From Thermoplasmatota archaeon (lineage in GTDB: Archaea > Thermoplasmatota > Thermoplasmata > RBG-16-68-12 > JAJISG01): DNA of 11,890 nt. The translations under genes were made by a program, and so were the position numbers. Below are positions 1 through 6,541 of the stretch, piece after piece. Where the stretch lies: contig JAJISK010000018.1 in NCBI GenBank assembly GCA_022848785.1, positions 1 through 11,890 on the forward strand, in the 5' to 3' direction. The first letter of the stretch is position 1, and the number at the start of each line of letters is the position of its first letter. The notes beneath the pieces were generated by a model that was given only the letters and a program-made list of their open reading frames with translations, was not told where the DNA came from and did no database searches.

Positions 1-870
1 AACACCAGCAACATGCCCGTCGCGGCCCGGGAGGCGTCCGTGTATACGGGGATCACGATGGCCGAGTACTACCGCGACATGGGCTACCACGTCCTGCTCA
101 TGGCCGACAGCACGAGTCGCTGGGCCGAGGCCATGCGGGAAATCTCCTCTCGGCTCGAGGAGATGCCGGGAGAGGAGGGTTTCCCCGCCTACCTCTCGGC
201 CCGACTCTCGGAATTCTACGAACGGGCGGGACGGGTCACGACGCTCTCGGGGGAGGAAGGGAGCATCTCCGTCGTAGGCGCCGTCTCCCCCGCCGGCGGG
301 GACTTCTCCGAGCCGGTAACCCAGGGGACCCTCCGCATCACGAAGGTCTTCTGGGCCCTGGACACGAAGCTCAAGGAGCGCCGCCACTTCCCCTCCATCA
401 ATTGGCTGACCTCCTACAGCCTGTACGCGGCATCCCTGGAGGACTGGTTCCGGCAGAACGTGAATGATGCATGGCCCGCGATTCGCGCCTGGGCCTACCG
501 CGTTTTACAAGAGGAGGCCGAGCTCGAGGAGATCGTCCGGCTGGTCGGGGCCGATGCCCTGCCCGAGGACCAGCAGCTTACGATGGAGATCGCCCGCATG
601 ATCCGCGAGTACTTCCTCCAGCAGAATGCCTTCCACGACGCGGACACCTACTTCACGCTGGAGCGGCAGTTTGCCCTCATCGAGGCGATTCATCGGTTCA
701 GCGAGCTGGGACGGCGGGCCCAGCGGCTGGAGGTGCCGATTCGGGAGATCGTGGACCTCCCCTCTCGAGCCCTCCTTGCTCGGGTGAAATACGAAGAGGA
801 ATTCGAGAAGGAGCTGGAGGCCGCCGTCTCGCAGATGGAGGAGGAGTTCCGGGCCTTGGAGGCGAGCTGA
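1..870 (+). CDS. atpA: A-type ATP synthase subunit A, C-terminal part (5' end outside window)
   Basis: This is the catalytic nucleotide-binding subunit of the archaeal A1 head, which couples ATP synthesis or hydrolysis to ion flow through the membrane Ao part. The frame is open from base 1, and the first visible residues [19 protein letters not shown] sit just after the P-loop region in this family, so about half the protein (289 codons) is present. Visible family signatures are [29 protein letters not shown], the [12 protein letters not shown] segment with [17 protein letters not shown], and the [13 protein letters not shown] stretch. The C-terminal part is helical and rich in Glu. The stop overlaps the start of the next gene (ATGA), so A and B are probably translationally coupled. 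Any Met near base 13 is internal. The catalytic P-loop lies upstream and cannot be checked. Identification is very secure. Confidence 0.97.
   Translation, partial: NTSNMPVAAREASVYTGITMAEYYRDMGYHVLLMADSTSRWAEAMREISSRLEEMPGEEGFPAYLSARLSEFYERAGRVTTLSGEEGSISVVGAVSPAGGDFSEPVTQGTLRITKVFWALDTKLKERRHFPSINWLTSYSLYAASLEDWFRQNVNDAWPAIRAWAYRVLQEEAELEEIVRLVGADALPEDQQLTMEIARMIREYFLQQNAFHDADTYFTLERQFALIEAIHRFSELGRRAQRLEVPIREIVDLPSRALLARVKYEEEFEKELEAAVSQMEEEFRALEAS
858..862 (+). promoter_or_regulatory. Shine-Dalgarno site of atpB
   Basis: GGAGG lies 7 bases before the ATG at 870, inside the last codons of atpA. It decides the atpB start, because the same frame stays open far upstream across atpA. It also shows that this organism uses SD-led initiation inside operons. 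Confidence 0.75.
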
Positions 871-2258
871 TGGTGAAGGAGTATCGGACGATCGCAGAAG
901 TCTCAGGTCCCCTCGTCTTCGTCGAGAAGACGGATCCCGTCGGGTACGCGGAGCTCGTGGAGATCGTCCTGCCTGGGGGGGAGAAGCGCCGAGGCCAGGT
1001 CCTCGACACCTCCCATGACTTGGTCGTGGTCCAGATCTTCGAGGGAACCGCGGGTATCAGTCGCGCGTCCAGCGTGAAGTTCCTGGGGGAGACCATCCGC
1101 CTCAACGTCGCCCAGGACATGCTGGGCCGGGTCCTCTCCGGAAGTGCCGACCCCATCGATGGGGGTCCTCGTATCATCCCCGAGGATCGACGGGAGATCG
1201 TGGGAGCGGCCATCAACCCCTTCTCGCGCGCCCATCCGAGCGAGTTCATCCAGACGGGCATCTCGACCCTAGACGGGATGAACACCCTGGTCCGGGGGCA
1301 GAAACTTCCGCTGTTCTCCGGTGCGGGATTGCCCCATAACGAGGTCGCCCTCCAGATCGCCCGACAGGCCAAGGTCCCGGGCTCGGTAGAGCCTTTCGCG
1401 GTCGTTTTCGCGGCTATGGGCATTACCCACGAGGAGGCCGGCCAGTTCATGGACGACTTCGAGCGGACGGGGGCACTGAAACGGGCAGCCCTGTTCCTCA
1501 ACCTGGCCGACGACCCGGCTGTCGAGCGGCTCATCACCCCTCGGATGGCGCTGACGGCCGCCGAGTTCCTGGCCTTCGACCTGGGGATGCACGTGCTCGT
1601 GATTCTCACGGACATGACGAACTACGCCGAGTCCTTGCGGCAGATCGGTGCCGCGCGGGAGGAGGTGCCTGGTCGGAGGGGGTACCCGGGCTATATGTAC
1701 ACCGATCTCGCCATGATCTACGAGCGGGCCGGGCGCATCCAGGGGAAGAACGGGAGCATCACCCAGATCCCCATCATGGCCATCCCCGACGACGATTGGA
1801 CGCACCCCATCGCCGATCTCACGGGCTACATCACCGAAGGGCAGATCTCCATCGAACGGGAGCTCCACCGCAAGGGCATCTACCCGCCGATCAACCCACT
1901 GCCCTCCCTTTCCCGCCTCATGGACGCGGGAATCGGCGCGGGTCGGACCCGTGAAGACCATAAGGCCGTCTCCGACCAGATGTACGCGGCCTATGCGGAG
2001 GGGAGGGACGCCCGGGGCCTCATGGCCATCGTGGGGAAGGAGGCCCTCGCCGACCGGGACCGTCGCCTCCTGGAGTTCGCCGATCGGTTCGAGAACGAGT
2101 TCATCCGCCAGGGGCCGGAAGAGGACCGAGACATCGAGACCACCCTGGAAATCGGATGGGATCTCCTGGCCACCCTGGACGAGGCGTGGCTCACCAAGAT
2201 CGACCGCCGGACCCTGGACGCCTACCACCCGGCCCACCGGGAGAAGGCGGCGGCCTAA
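870..2258 (+). CDS. atpB: A-type ATP synthase subunit B
   Basis: This is the non-catalytic regulatory nucleotide-binding subunit that alternates with subunit A in the A1 hexamer. The 462-residue product matches the usual family length of about 460. It starts [19 protein letters not shown], the expected beta-barrel N-terminus. At residues 151-158 it has GAGLPHNE, the degenerate P-loop without Lys-Thr that distinguishes B from A. Further signatures are the [20 protein letters not shown] segment, [11 protein letters not shown] and YERAGRI. The start overlaps the atpA stop by one base and has a GGAGG 7 bases upstream. The open frame continues upstream to 471, but that part is a shadow of atpA. 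The stop at 2256-2258 directly abuts the atpD start. Confidence 0.98.
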   Translation: MVKEYRTIAEVSGPLVFVEKTDPVGYAELVEIVLPGGEKRRGQVLDTSHDLVVVQIFEGTAGISRASSVKFLGETIRLNVAQDMLGRVLSGSADPIDGGPRIIPEDRREIVGAAINPFSRAHPSEFIQTGISTLDGMNTLVRGQKLPLFSGAGLPHNEVALQIARQAKVPGSVEPFAVVFAAMGITHEEAGQFMDDFERTGALKRAALFLNLADDPAVERLITPRMALTAAEFLAFDLGMHVLVILTDMTNYAESLRQIGAAREEVPGRRGYPGYMYTDLAMIYERAGRIQGKNGSITQIPIMAIPDDDWTHPIADLTGYITEGQISIERELHRKGIYPPINPLPSLSRLMDAGIGAGRTREDHKAVSDQMYAAYAEGRDARGLMAIVGKEALADRDRRLLEFADRFENEFIRQGPEEDRDIETTLEIGWDLLATLDEAWLTKIDRRTLDAYHPAHREKAAA

Positions 2259-2885
2259 ATGGTGCTGGCCGAGTACAAGCCGACCCGCTCGCAGCTCCTT
2301 CAGGTGCGGAAGACCCTGAAGCTGGCAGAACGGGGCCACCGCCTCCTGAAACTGAAGCGAGACGCCCTGATGATCGAGTTCTTCCAGGTCCTCGAACGGG
2401 CCCGGGAGGTCCGTTCCAACATCGTGGATCGCTACCAGGACGCGGCAGGCAAGCTCGCGGTGGCGTCGGCGATCGAAGGGCGAGTGGGCGTGCGGTCGGC
2501 CTCCCATGCCCTCCTCCAGAAACCCGAGCTGGAGCTGACGACGCGAAACGTCATGGGCATCGTCGTCCCCAAGATCAAAGCGGAAAAGGTGCGGAAGCGA
2601 ATCGACGAACGGGGGTACGGCATCATCGGGACCTCTCCTCGGATAGACGCCGCAGCCGAGGCCTACGAGGAGCTCGTGGAGGATGTCATCGTGGCGGCGG
2701 AGATCGAGACCACGATGCGGCGCCTCATCGAGGAGATCGAGAAGGTCAAGCGTCGCGTCAACGCCCTGGAGCATCGGGTCATCCCGGAGCTGGAGGACAC
2801 GGAACGCTTCATCAGGTTGCGCCTGGAGGAGATGGAGCGGGAGAACATCTTCCGGCTGAAGCGATTCAAGGAAGCCGGGGCGTGA
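2259..2885 (+). CDS. atpD: A-type ATP synthase subunit D (central stalk)
   Basis: This is the rotor-shaft subunit of the A1 part, the counterpart of bacterial gamma. It transmits rotation between the membrane ring and the A3B3 head. The 208-residue product has the family N-terminus: the TRSQLLQVRKTLKLAERGH segment followed by LLKLKRDALM. The C-terminal helix contains RRVNALEHRVIPELEDT. Both ends are predicted to form the long antiparallel coiled coil of the family. The ATG follows the atpB stop with no gap, and a strong SD is not seen, so translation probably depends on coupling. In the classical euryarchaeal order (H-I-K-E-C-F-A-B-D), D closes the operon. Here one more small gene overlaps its stop. 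Confidence 0.97.
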   Translation: MVLAEYKPTRSQLLQVRKTLKLAERGHRLLKLKRDALMIEFFQVLERAREVRSNIVDRYQDAAGKLAVASAIEGRVGVRSASHALLQKPELELTTRNVMGIVVPKIKAEKVRKRIDERGYGIIGTSPRIDAAAEAYEELVEDVIVAAEIETTMRRLIEEIEKVKRRVNALEHRVIPELEDTERFIRLRLEEMERENIFRLKRFKEAGA

Positions 2886-3010
2886 GTCGGTTCCAGGAGT
2901 GGTGGGAGGACCCGAAGAAGCGGGTCCGGCTCCTCCGCCTGTTCAGGATCATTTCCCTGGGGATGCTCCTGTTTGGGTTTGCGGTGATCATCCTGCGCCT
3001 CTTCGGCTAG
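2882..3010 (+). CDS. Small single-helix membrane protein overlapping the end of atpD
   Basis: A 42-residue open frame starts with GTG at 2882, overlapping the atpD stop as GTGA, and ends at TAG 3008-3010. The N-terminus is amphipathic and basic (SRFQEWWEDPKKRVRLLRLF). It is followed by one hydrophobic segment, about residues 23-38 (IISLGMLLFGFAVIIL), and a short RLFG tail. The positive-inside rule would put the basic N-terminus in the cytoplasm. The four-base stop/start overlap and the clear tryptophan-plus-helix pattern argue for a real gene translated with the ATPase. I do not recognise a family. It could be an assembly or accessory factor of the membrane ATPase, but that is inferred only from position. 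The gene is easily missed because of its size and GTG start. Confidence 0.7.
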   Translation: MSRFQEWWEDPKKRVRLLRLFRIISLGMLLFGFAVIILRLFG

Positions 3011-3579
3011 GGCTCGACCTTGATGTCGGTCGGCAGATTGCGCCGGACGATGTCCTCCGCCAGCCGTTGAAACACCATCTGGACGTGCTCTCCGGTCTTG
3101 GCGGAGGTGAAGAAGTAGGGGGCGTCGAAGGCCTGGGCGGCCATCTCGATGTCCTGTTCCCCGAAGAGGAGCATCACCTCCTCCCGCAGGTCCACCTTGT
3201 TCACCGCATACACGACGGAAATCTCGCCAACCACCTTGAAGACGGACTGGACCCAGTCGTCCAGTTCCTTCAGGCTGGAGTAGCGGGTGAGATCACAGAC
3301 GGCCAGGATCCCCTTCGCTCCGCCGAAAAAGGCCTCCCGCAGCAGGTCGCGAAGCCCCTTCTCCCCCATGATGTCCCAGATGACCATGTCCATCTGGATG
3401 AGCAGGTCCTTCTCAGGGACCTCCACCTGGATCTCCTTCTTGGAGACCTTCGCCCCGAGGGTCGTGATGTACGCGTCGTCGAAGACGTCCTGGACGAAAC
3501 GTCGGATCAGGCTCGTCTTCCCTACGGCCGCCTCCCCGACCAGGCACACCTTCGTCTTCATCTGGTACTCGCTAACCAT
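3007..3579 (-). CDS. Ras/Rab-like small GTPase
   Basis: The 190-residue product carries all five G motifs: G1 GEAAVGKT (15-22), G2 Thr40 in YITTLGAK, G3 WDIMGEKG (68-75), G4 NKVD (127-130) and G5 TSAK (158-161). It is thus a Ras-superfamily switch that binds and hydrolyses GTP. Switch II differs from the eukaryotic WDTAGQE: Glu73 stands where the catalytic Gln usually is. There is no C-terminal Cys for prenylation (it ends DIKVEP) and no membrane segment, so a cytoplasmic or peripherally recruited protein is likely. The ATG at 3579 is chosen because a TATA-like box lies about 32 bases upstream. The Met at codon 7 (3561) is an alternative that keeps the whole fold. It converges on the small membrane gene with overlapping stops. 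The partner and pathway are unknown. Confidence 0.92.
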   Translation of the reverse strand: MVSEYQMKTKVCLVGEAAVGKTSLIRRFVQDVFDDAYITTLGAKVSKKEIQVEVPEKDLLIQMDMVIWDIMGEKGLRDLLREAFFGGAKGILAVCDLTRYSSLKELDDWVQSVFKVVGEISVVYAVNKVDLREEVMLLFGEQDIEMAAQAFDAPYFFTSAKTGEHVQMVFQRLAEDIVRRNLPTDIKVEP

Positions 3580-3606
3580 CGACCCGCCTGCCTCGGTCCG
3601 GGAACT

Positions 3607-3614
3607 ACATAAAG
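3607..3614. promoter_or_regulatory. TATA-like element between the GTPase gene and pyrF
   Basis: ACATAAAG on the plus strand reads CTTTATGT on the minus strand. Its centre is about 32 bases from the GTPase ATG (3579), giving an almost leaderless transcript if start sites lie 26 bases away. In the plus direction the same element would start pyrF RNA near 3637, leaving a leader of about 27 bases that includes the GGAG at 3655. It is the only A/T-rich spot in this 84-base divergent spacer. It was found by eye. Confidence 0.45.
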
Positions 3615-3654
3615 GTAGTGAGGCTGTTCTCAGCAGAGGCCCACGGGGTCAAGC

Positions 3655-3658
3655 GGAG
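3655..3658 (+). promoter_or_regulatory. Probable Shine-Dalgarno site of pyrF
   Basis: GGAG sits 5 bases before the ATG at 3664 and supports that start. Confidence 0.5.
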
Positions 3659-3663
3659 ACCGT

Positions 3664-4314
3664 ATGCGAAAGGAAACGCGGCTGATCATCGCCCTCGATG
3701 TCTTGGATGCGAAGCGAGCGGTAGAGATTGCCGAGGCCACGGCCTCCCGCTGCGACGCCTTCAAAGTGAACTATCCCCTGGTTCTCTCCGAGGGCCTGGG
3801 CATCGTGGACACGTTGGGACGTTTCGGGGACGTCCTCTGCGACTTCAAGGTGGCGGACATCCCGGCCACGAATCGCCTCATCGTGGAGCAGACTTTCGAT
3901 CATGGGGCTGCGGGCATCATCGCCCACGGATTTCCGGGGCGCGATTCCCTTGAGGCGTGCCTCGAGGCGGCCCAGGGAGACGTCTTTGTGGTGACCGCCA
4001 TGAGCCATCCGGGGGCCGAGCGCTTCCTCCTTCCGCAGGCACAGGAAATGGCCCAGCTGGCCGTCGACGTGGGGGCCGCGGGCATCATCGCCGGGGCCAC
4101 CCGTCCGGCCGTTCTCCGCGAACTCAGGGAGCGCATCGGTTCCCTCCTCATCCTCTCCCCGGGTGTCGGCGTCCAAGGAGGATCCCCCACGGAGGCCCTG
4201 CGACAGGGGGCCGACTACCTGATCGTCGGCCGAAGCATCACGCAGAGCGAGAATCCCCCGAAAGCCGCAGACGAAATCCTCTCTCAGATTCAAGGCGTCG
4301 ACGCAATGGTATAA
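3664..4314 (+). CDS. pyrF: Orotidine 5'-phosphate decarboxylase
   Basis: The enzyme converts OMP to UMP with loss of CO2, the last step of de novo pyrimidine synthesis, in the cytoplasm. The 216-residue length fits the short archaeal form of the TIM barrel. The catalytic set is complete: Asp12 (IALDV), Lys34 (FKVN) and the D60-F-K62-V-A-D65 array, followed by IPATN. Phosphate and base contacts appear as SHPG (114-117), PGVGVQGG (166-173) and VGRSIT (188-193). The ATG has a GGAG 5 bases upstream. The stop is embedded in GTATAA, which may be the TATA box of the next gene, so pyrF and trpB may not form a simple operon. Identification is secure. Confidence 0.97.
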   Translation: MRKETRLIIALDVLDAKRAVEIAEATASRCDAFKVNYPLVLSEGLGIVDTLGRFGDVLCDFKVADIPATNRLIVEQTFDHGAAGIIAHGFPGRDSLEACLEAAQGDVFVVTAMSHPGAERFLLPQAQEMAQLAVDVGAAGIIAGATRPAVLRELRERIGSLLILSPGVGVQGGSPTEALRQGADYLIVGRSITQSENPPKAADEILSQIQGVDAMV

Positions 4315-4315
4315 G
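4309..4315 (+). promoter_or_regulatory. TATA-like box at the pyrF stop, possibly serving trpB2
   Basis: GTATAAG overlaps the pyrF stop codon (4312-4314). With the usual distance of about 26 bases, transcription would begin near 4338, about 27 bases before trpB2-like homology begins. It was found by eye. The 95-base gap between pyrF and the first canonical trpB2 start makes a separate promoter plausible. Confidence 0.4.
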
Positions 4316-4409
4316 TGCCACTCCGATTTGCGGGGCGGGGACGGACACGGCGCGCGGACGAAGGTTCATTCAACTTCCGATCGAGGAGAGACCAACCTCT
4401 TGGTACAAC

Positions 4410-5642
4410 GTGCTGCCCGACCTTCCGGAGCCCTTGCCGCCTCCGCGGGATCCGGAGGAGGGGCAGCCACGCCTGAAGCGACTCGAGGAGGTCCTCCTCC
4501 GGCACGCCCGTGAGCAGGAGGTTTCCGACCGGCGTTGGATTCCCATCCCCGACGGCATCCAGGACCTCTATGAGCAGGCGGGGCGTCCCCGACCTCTGTT
4601 CCGTGCGTTCCGGCTGGAGGAGGCGCTCGGGACACCGGCTCGCCTGTACTACAAGGCGGAGTTCTATTCTCCCACAGGGAGTCACAAGGTCAACACGGCC
4701 CTGGCTCAGGCTTGGTACGCGCGAGAGGAGGGGTACACGCGGGTGGCCACGGAGACGGGAGCCGGGCAGTGGGGGACCGCCATCGCCTACGCCTGCGCCT
4801 TGGTGGGGCTCGATGCCATCGTCTACTGGGTGCGGAACGTCTACGAGTGGAAGGGCGAGCGGCGCGGCTTCATGAAAACCTACGGCGCCGATGTGGTCGC
4901 ATCCCCGAGCGAGAGGACAACGGTCGGGACCGGTGTCCTGAAGGAGAATCCGGACCACCCGGGTTCCCTTGGAATCGCCGTGTCCGAGGGGATGGAGGAG
5001 GCCCAGCGCGAGGAGGGAACGATCTACTGCCTCGGGTCCGTTCTCAACCATGTGCTTCTCCACCAGACCGTCATCGGGCTCGAGACGAAAGCCCAGTTGG
5101 AGCGGGCCGAGGAGGTTCCCGATGTGATGATTTCCTGCGTGGGCGGAGGGAGCAACTTCGGTGGCTTCATTCTCCCTTTCGTGCCCGAGGCCCTGAAGGA
5201 AGGGGGAATCCGCTTCCTTGCGATCCAGAGCGAGGCGGCTCCGAACCTGCAGGGGGAGTATCGATACGACTACGCCGACCACGCGGAATTGACCCCCATG
5301 CTGAAGATGTACACCCTCGGGCACCAGACAGACATGCAGCCGATCATGGGGGACGGACTTCGCTACCACGGAGCGGCCCCGATCCTTAGCCTCCTCCGCA
5401 GCAAGGGGCTCATCGACACCCTCGCCTACCCCGCCGACGAAATGCATGTGTTCAAGCAGGCGCAGACCTTCATCGCGACGGAGGGCTTTCTCCCCGCCCC
5501 CGAGTCGGCCTACAGCGTCGCGGGGGCCATCGACGAGGCCCTGAGCTGCAAGGAGTCGGGCGAGGAGAAGGTCATCGTCTTCAACATCAGCGGCCACGGC
5601 TTGCTGGACATCCCGGCCTATCGGGAGAAGCTCGGGATTTAG
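4410..5642 (+). CDS. trpB: Tryptophan synthase beta chain, TrpB2 type (start uncertain)
   Basis: This PLP enzyme joins indole and serine to make tryptophan. The TrpB2 class is recognised by the N-terminal WYN-LPDLPEPLPPP region and by the SPTGSHKVNTA and ETGAGQWG motifs. The PLP lysine is residue 93 counted from GTG 4410, the catalytic Glu of ETGAGQWG is residue 115, and the phosphate-binding GGGSN is 245-249. Family homology clearly begins earlier, at about 4365 (FIQLPIEERPTSWYN). Between the pyrF stop and 4410 this frame has no ATG, GTG or TTG, so 4410 is only the first canonical codon. The true N-terminus is either reached through an unusual start (ATT 4368 would give 424 residues, a typical length) or hidden by a one-base sequence error. 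No trpA is adjacent, as is common for TrpB2. Confidence 0.93.
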   Translation: MLPDLPEPLPPPRDPEEGQPRLKRLEEVLLRHAREQEVSDRRWIPIPDGIQDLYEQAGRPRPLFRAFRLEEALGTPARLYYKAEFYSPTGSHKVNTALAQAWYAREEGYTRVATETGAGQWGTAIAYACALVGLDAIVYWVRNVYEWKGERRGFMKTYGADVVASPSERTTVGTGVLKENPDHPGSLGIAVSEGMEEAQREEGTIYCLGSVLNHVLLHQTVIGLETKAQLERAEEVPDVMISCVGGGSNFGGFILPFVPEALKEGGIRFLAIQSEAAPNLQGEYRYDYADHAELTPMLKMYTLGHQTDMQPIMGDGLRYHGAAPILSLLRSKGLIDTLAYPADEMHVFKQAQTFIATEGFLPAPESAYSVAGAIDEALSCKESGEEKVIVFNISGHGLLDIPAYREKLGI

Positions 5643-5647
5643 AGCCT

Positions 5648-5663
5648 GGGGCGATGCCGCCCC
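5648..5663 (+). terminator. Hairpin just after trpB2
   Basis: A perfect 6-bp stem GGGGCG / CGCCCC with a four-base ATGC loop begins 6 bases past the trpB2 stop. It has no T-run, so it may act in RNA 3'-end stability or processing rather than as a classical terminator. Confidence 0.4.
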
Positions 5664-5667
5664 GTTC

Positions 5668-5692
5668 AGGAGGGGAAATCACCTCCTTTATA
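5668..5692 (+). promoter_or_regulatory. Second hairpin running into a TATA box of the acetyltransferase gene
   Basis: AGGAGG (5668-5673) pairs with CCTCCT (5682-5687) across an 8-base loop and is followed by TTTATA (5687-5692). The TATA centre is about 25-26 bases before the GTG at 5715, the classical archaeal spacing to a transcription start. The message would therefore begin at or next to its start codon. The hairpin could also end the trpB2 transcript. Confidence 0.55.
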
Positions 5693-5714
5693 GCGGCGAC
5701 GTCTAAGAGCCAAT

Positions 5715-6467
5715 GTGGACCCGGACGCGGAAGACCTGCGCAGGGTGAGGACATGGCTGGACCGGGAACCGATCCGGTACGCCCACGTCATCCATCTCCT
5801 GTCCCTCCCGGCGAGCCAGGTGCAGGTCTGGATTGACGACCCCCATCGACCCCGTGCGGTCCTCGCCATTCGCCTGGATTCACGGAGGCTGGCTGCCGCT
5901 GCGGAGCCGCCCGAGAAGATGAGCGCCCTCCTCGACCTCGTCCCAAAGGGCGCGTACCGCCTCACCTCCGTCGACGTGAAACTCATCCCCCACTTTCAGG
6001 GAGCCTTGGAGGCGACCTTCCGCACCCCGGTCTGGCTCTACCGGATGGGCCCCCAGGATCTCCGTCCCTCGCGCGTCGCGGAGACGAGGCCGGTCGCGCC
6101 ATCTGAGGCGCCCATGATCGCGGGGCTGTGGGCGCCCGAGCGCGACGCGGTGGGGTATGTACGTCGCCGCATCGAGGAGGGCATCACCTCCGGCATCGAG
6201 GTCGACGGCGAGCTGGTTGCGTGGGACATGACCCACTTCGAAACGGACCGGGTCGCGATGCTCGGCTTCCTGCACGTCAAGGAGGCGTATCGAGGGCGGG
6301 GCTATGCGAAGACGGTAACCACCGCGACCGCCGAGAAGGTCTTTGCGGAGGGGAAGATCGCAGCGGCCGAGGTCTTTGAGGACAACCTCCCCTCCCTCCG
6401 ACTCACTGAGAGCGTGGGCTTTCGGCGCGTTGAGCGGCAGGTCTGGGGTGACGGCACGAAGGTCTGA
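5715..6467 (+). CDS. GNAT-family N-acetyltransferase, probably leaderless
   Basis: This is a 250-residue protein with a C-terminal GNAT fold. The acetyl-CoA pyrophosphate-binding motif is visible as FLHVKEAYRGRGYAK, with RGRGYA at 193-198. It is preceded by the beta-strand VAMLGFL and followed by the usual ENLPSLRLTESVGFRRVER ending. The N-terminal 120 residues are a separate region of the kind seen in two-part GNAT (FR47/GLYAT-like) proteins and probably bind the acceptor. The acceptor is not predictable from sequence. The GTG at 5715 is chosen because it lies about 26 bases from a clear TTTATA box and the frame has no better upstream start. The ATG at 5713 is in another frame. A hairpin with a T-run follows the gene. 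Confidence 0.85.
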   Translation: MDPDAEDLRRVRTWLDREPIRYAHVIHLLSLPASQVQVWIDDPHRPRAVLAIRLDSRRLAAAAEPPEKMSALLDLVPKGAYRLTSVDVKLIPHFQGALEATFRTPVWLYRMGPQDLRPSRVAETRPVAPSEAPMIAGLWAPERDAVGYVRRRIEEGITSGIEVDGELVAWDMTHFETDRVAMLGFLHVKEAYRGRGYAKTVTTATAEKVFAEGKIAAAEVFEDNLPSLRLTESVGFRRVERQVWGDGTKV

Positions 6468-6482
6468 CGTGGCCCCGATTCG

Positions 6483-6502
6483 AGATTCGTAGGAATCTTT
6501 TT
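6483..6502 (+). terminator. Intrinsic-terminator-like hairpin with T-run
   Basis: AGATTC (6483-6488) and GAATCT (6493-6498) form a perfect 6-bp stem around the loop GTAG, and the strand runs on to five Ts (6498-6502). It lies 16 bases past the acetyltransferase stop. Archaeal termination needs mainly the T-run, and this is the longest one in the intergenic DNA here. Confidence 0.6.
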
Positions 6503-6505
6503 AAC
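6498..6505 (+). promoter_or_regulatory. TATA-like box of the PH-domain gene
   Basis: TTTTTAAC is centred about 41 bases before the ATG at 6542. This predicts a start of transcription near 6527 and a leader of about 15 bases. It shares bases with the T-run of the preceding terminator. Confidence 0.45.
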
Positions 6506-6541
6506 CGCAAAGGGTCATCCGCCGCGTCCGAAGGCGTTGGG

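Noticed and set aside
698..1615. Minus-strand open frame of 305 codons opposite the atpA/atpB junction
   Set aside because: Ser/Arg/Pro-rich composition and no recognisable motif; explained by third-position GC bias of the plus-strand genes.
1269..2774. Long minus-strand open frame of 501 codons opposite atpB and atpD
   Set aside because: It lies antisense to two certain ATPase genes, and its translation is low-complexity (His, Asp, Gly, Leu, Arg) as expected from GC-rich codon shadows.
3957..4367. Upstream extension of the trpB2 frame into pyrF
   Set aside because: The frame is open, but the sequence there is Arg/Gly/Pro-rich shadow of pyrF; TrpB2-like residues appear only from about 4365.
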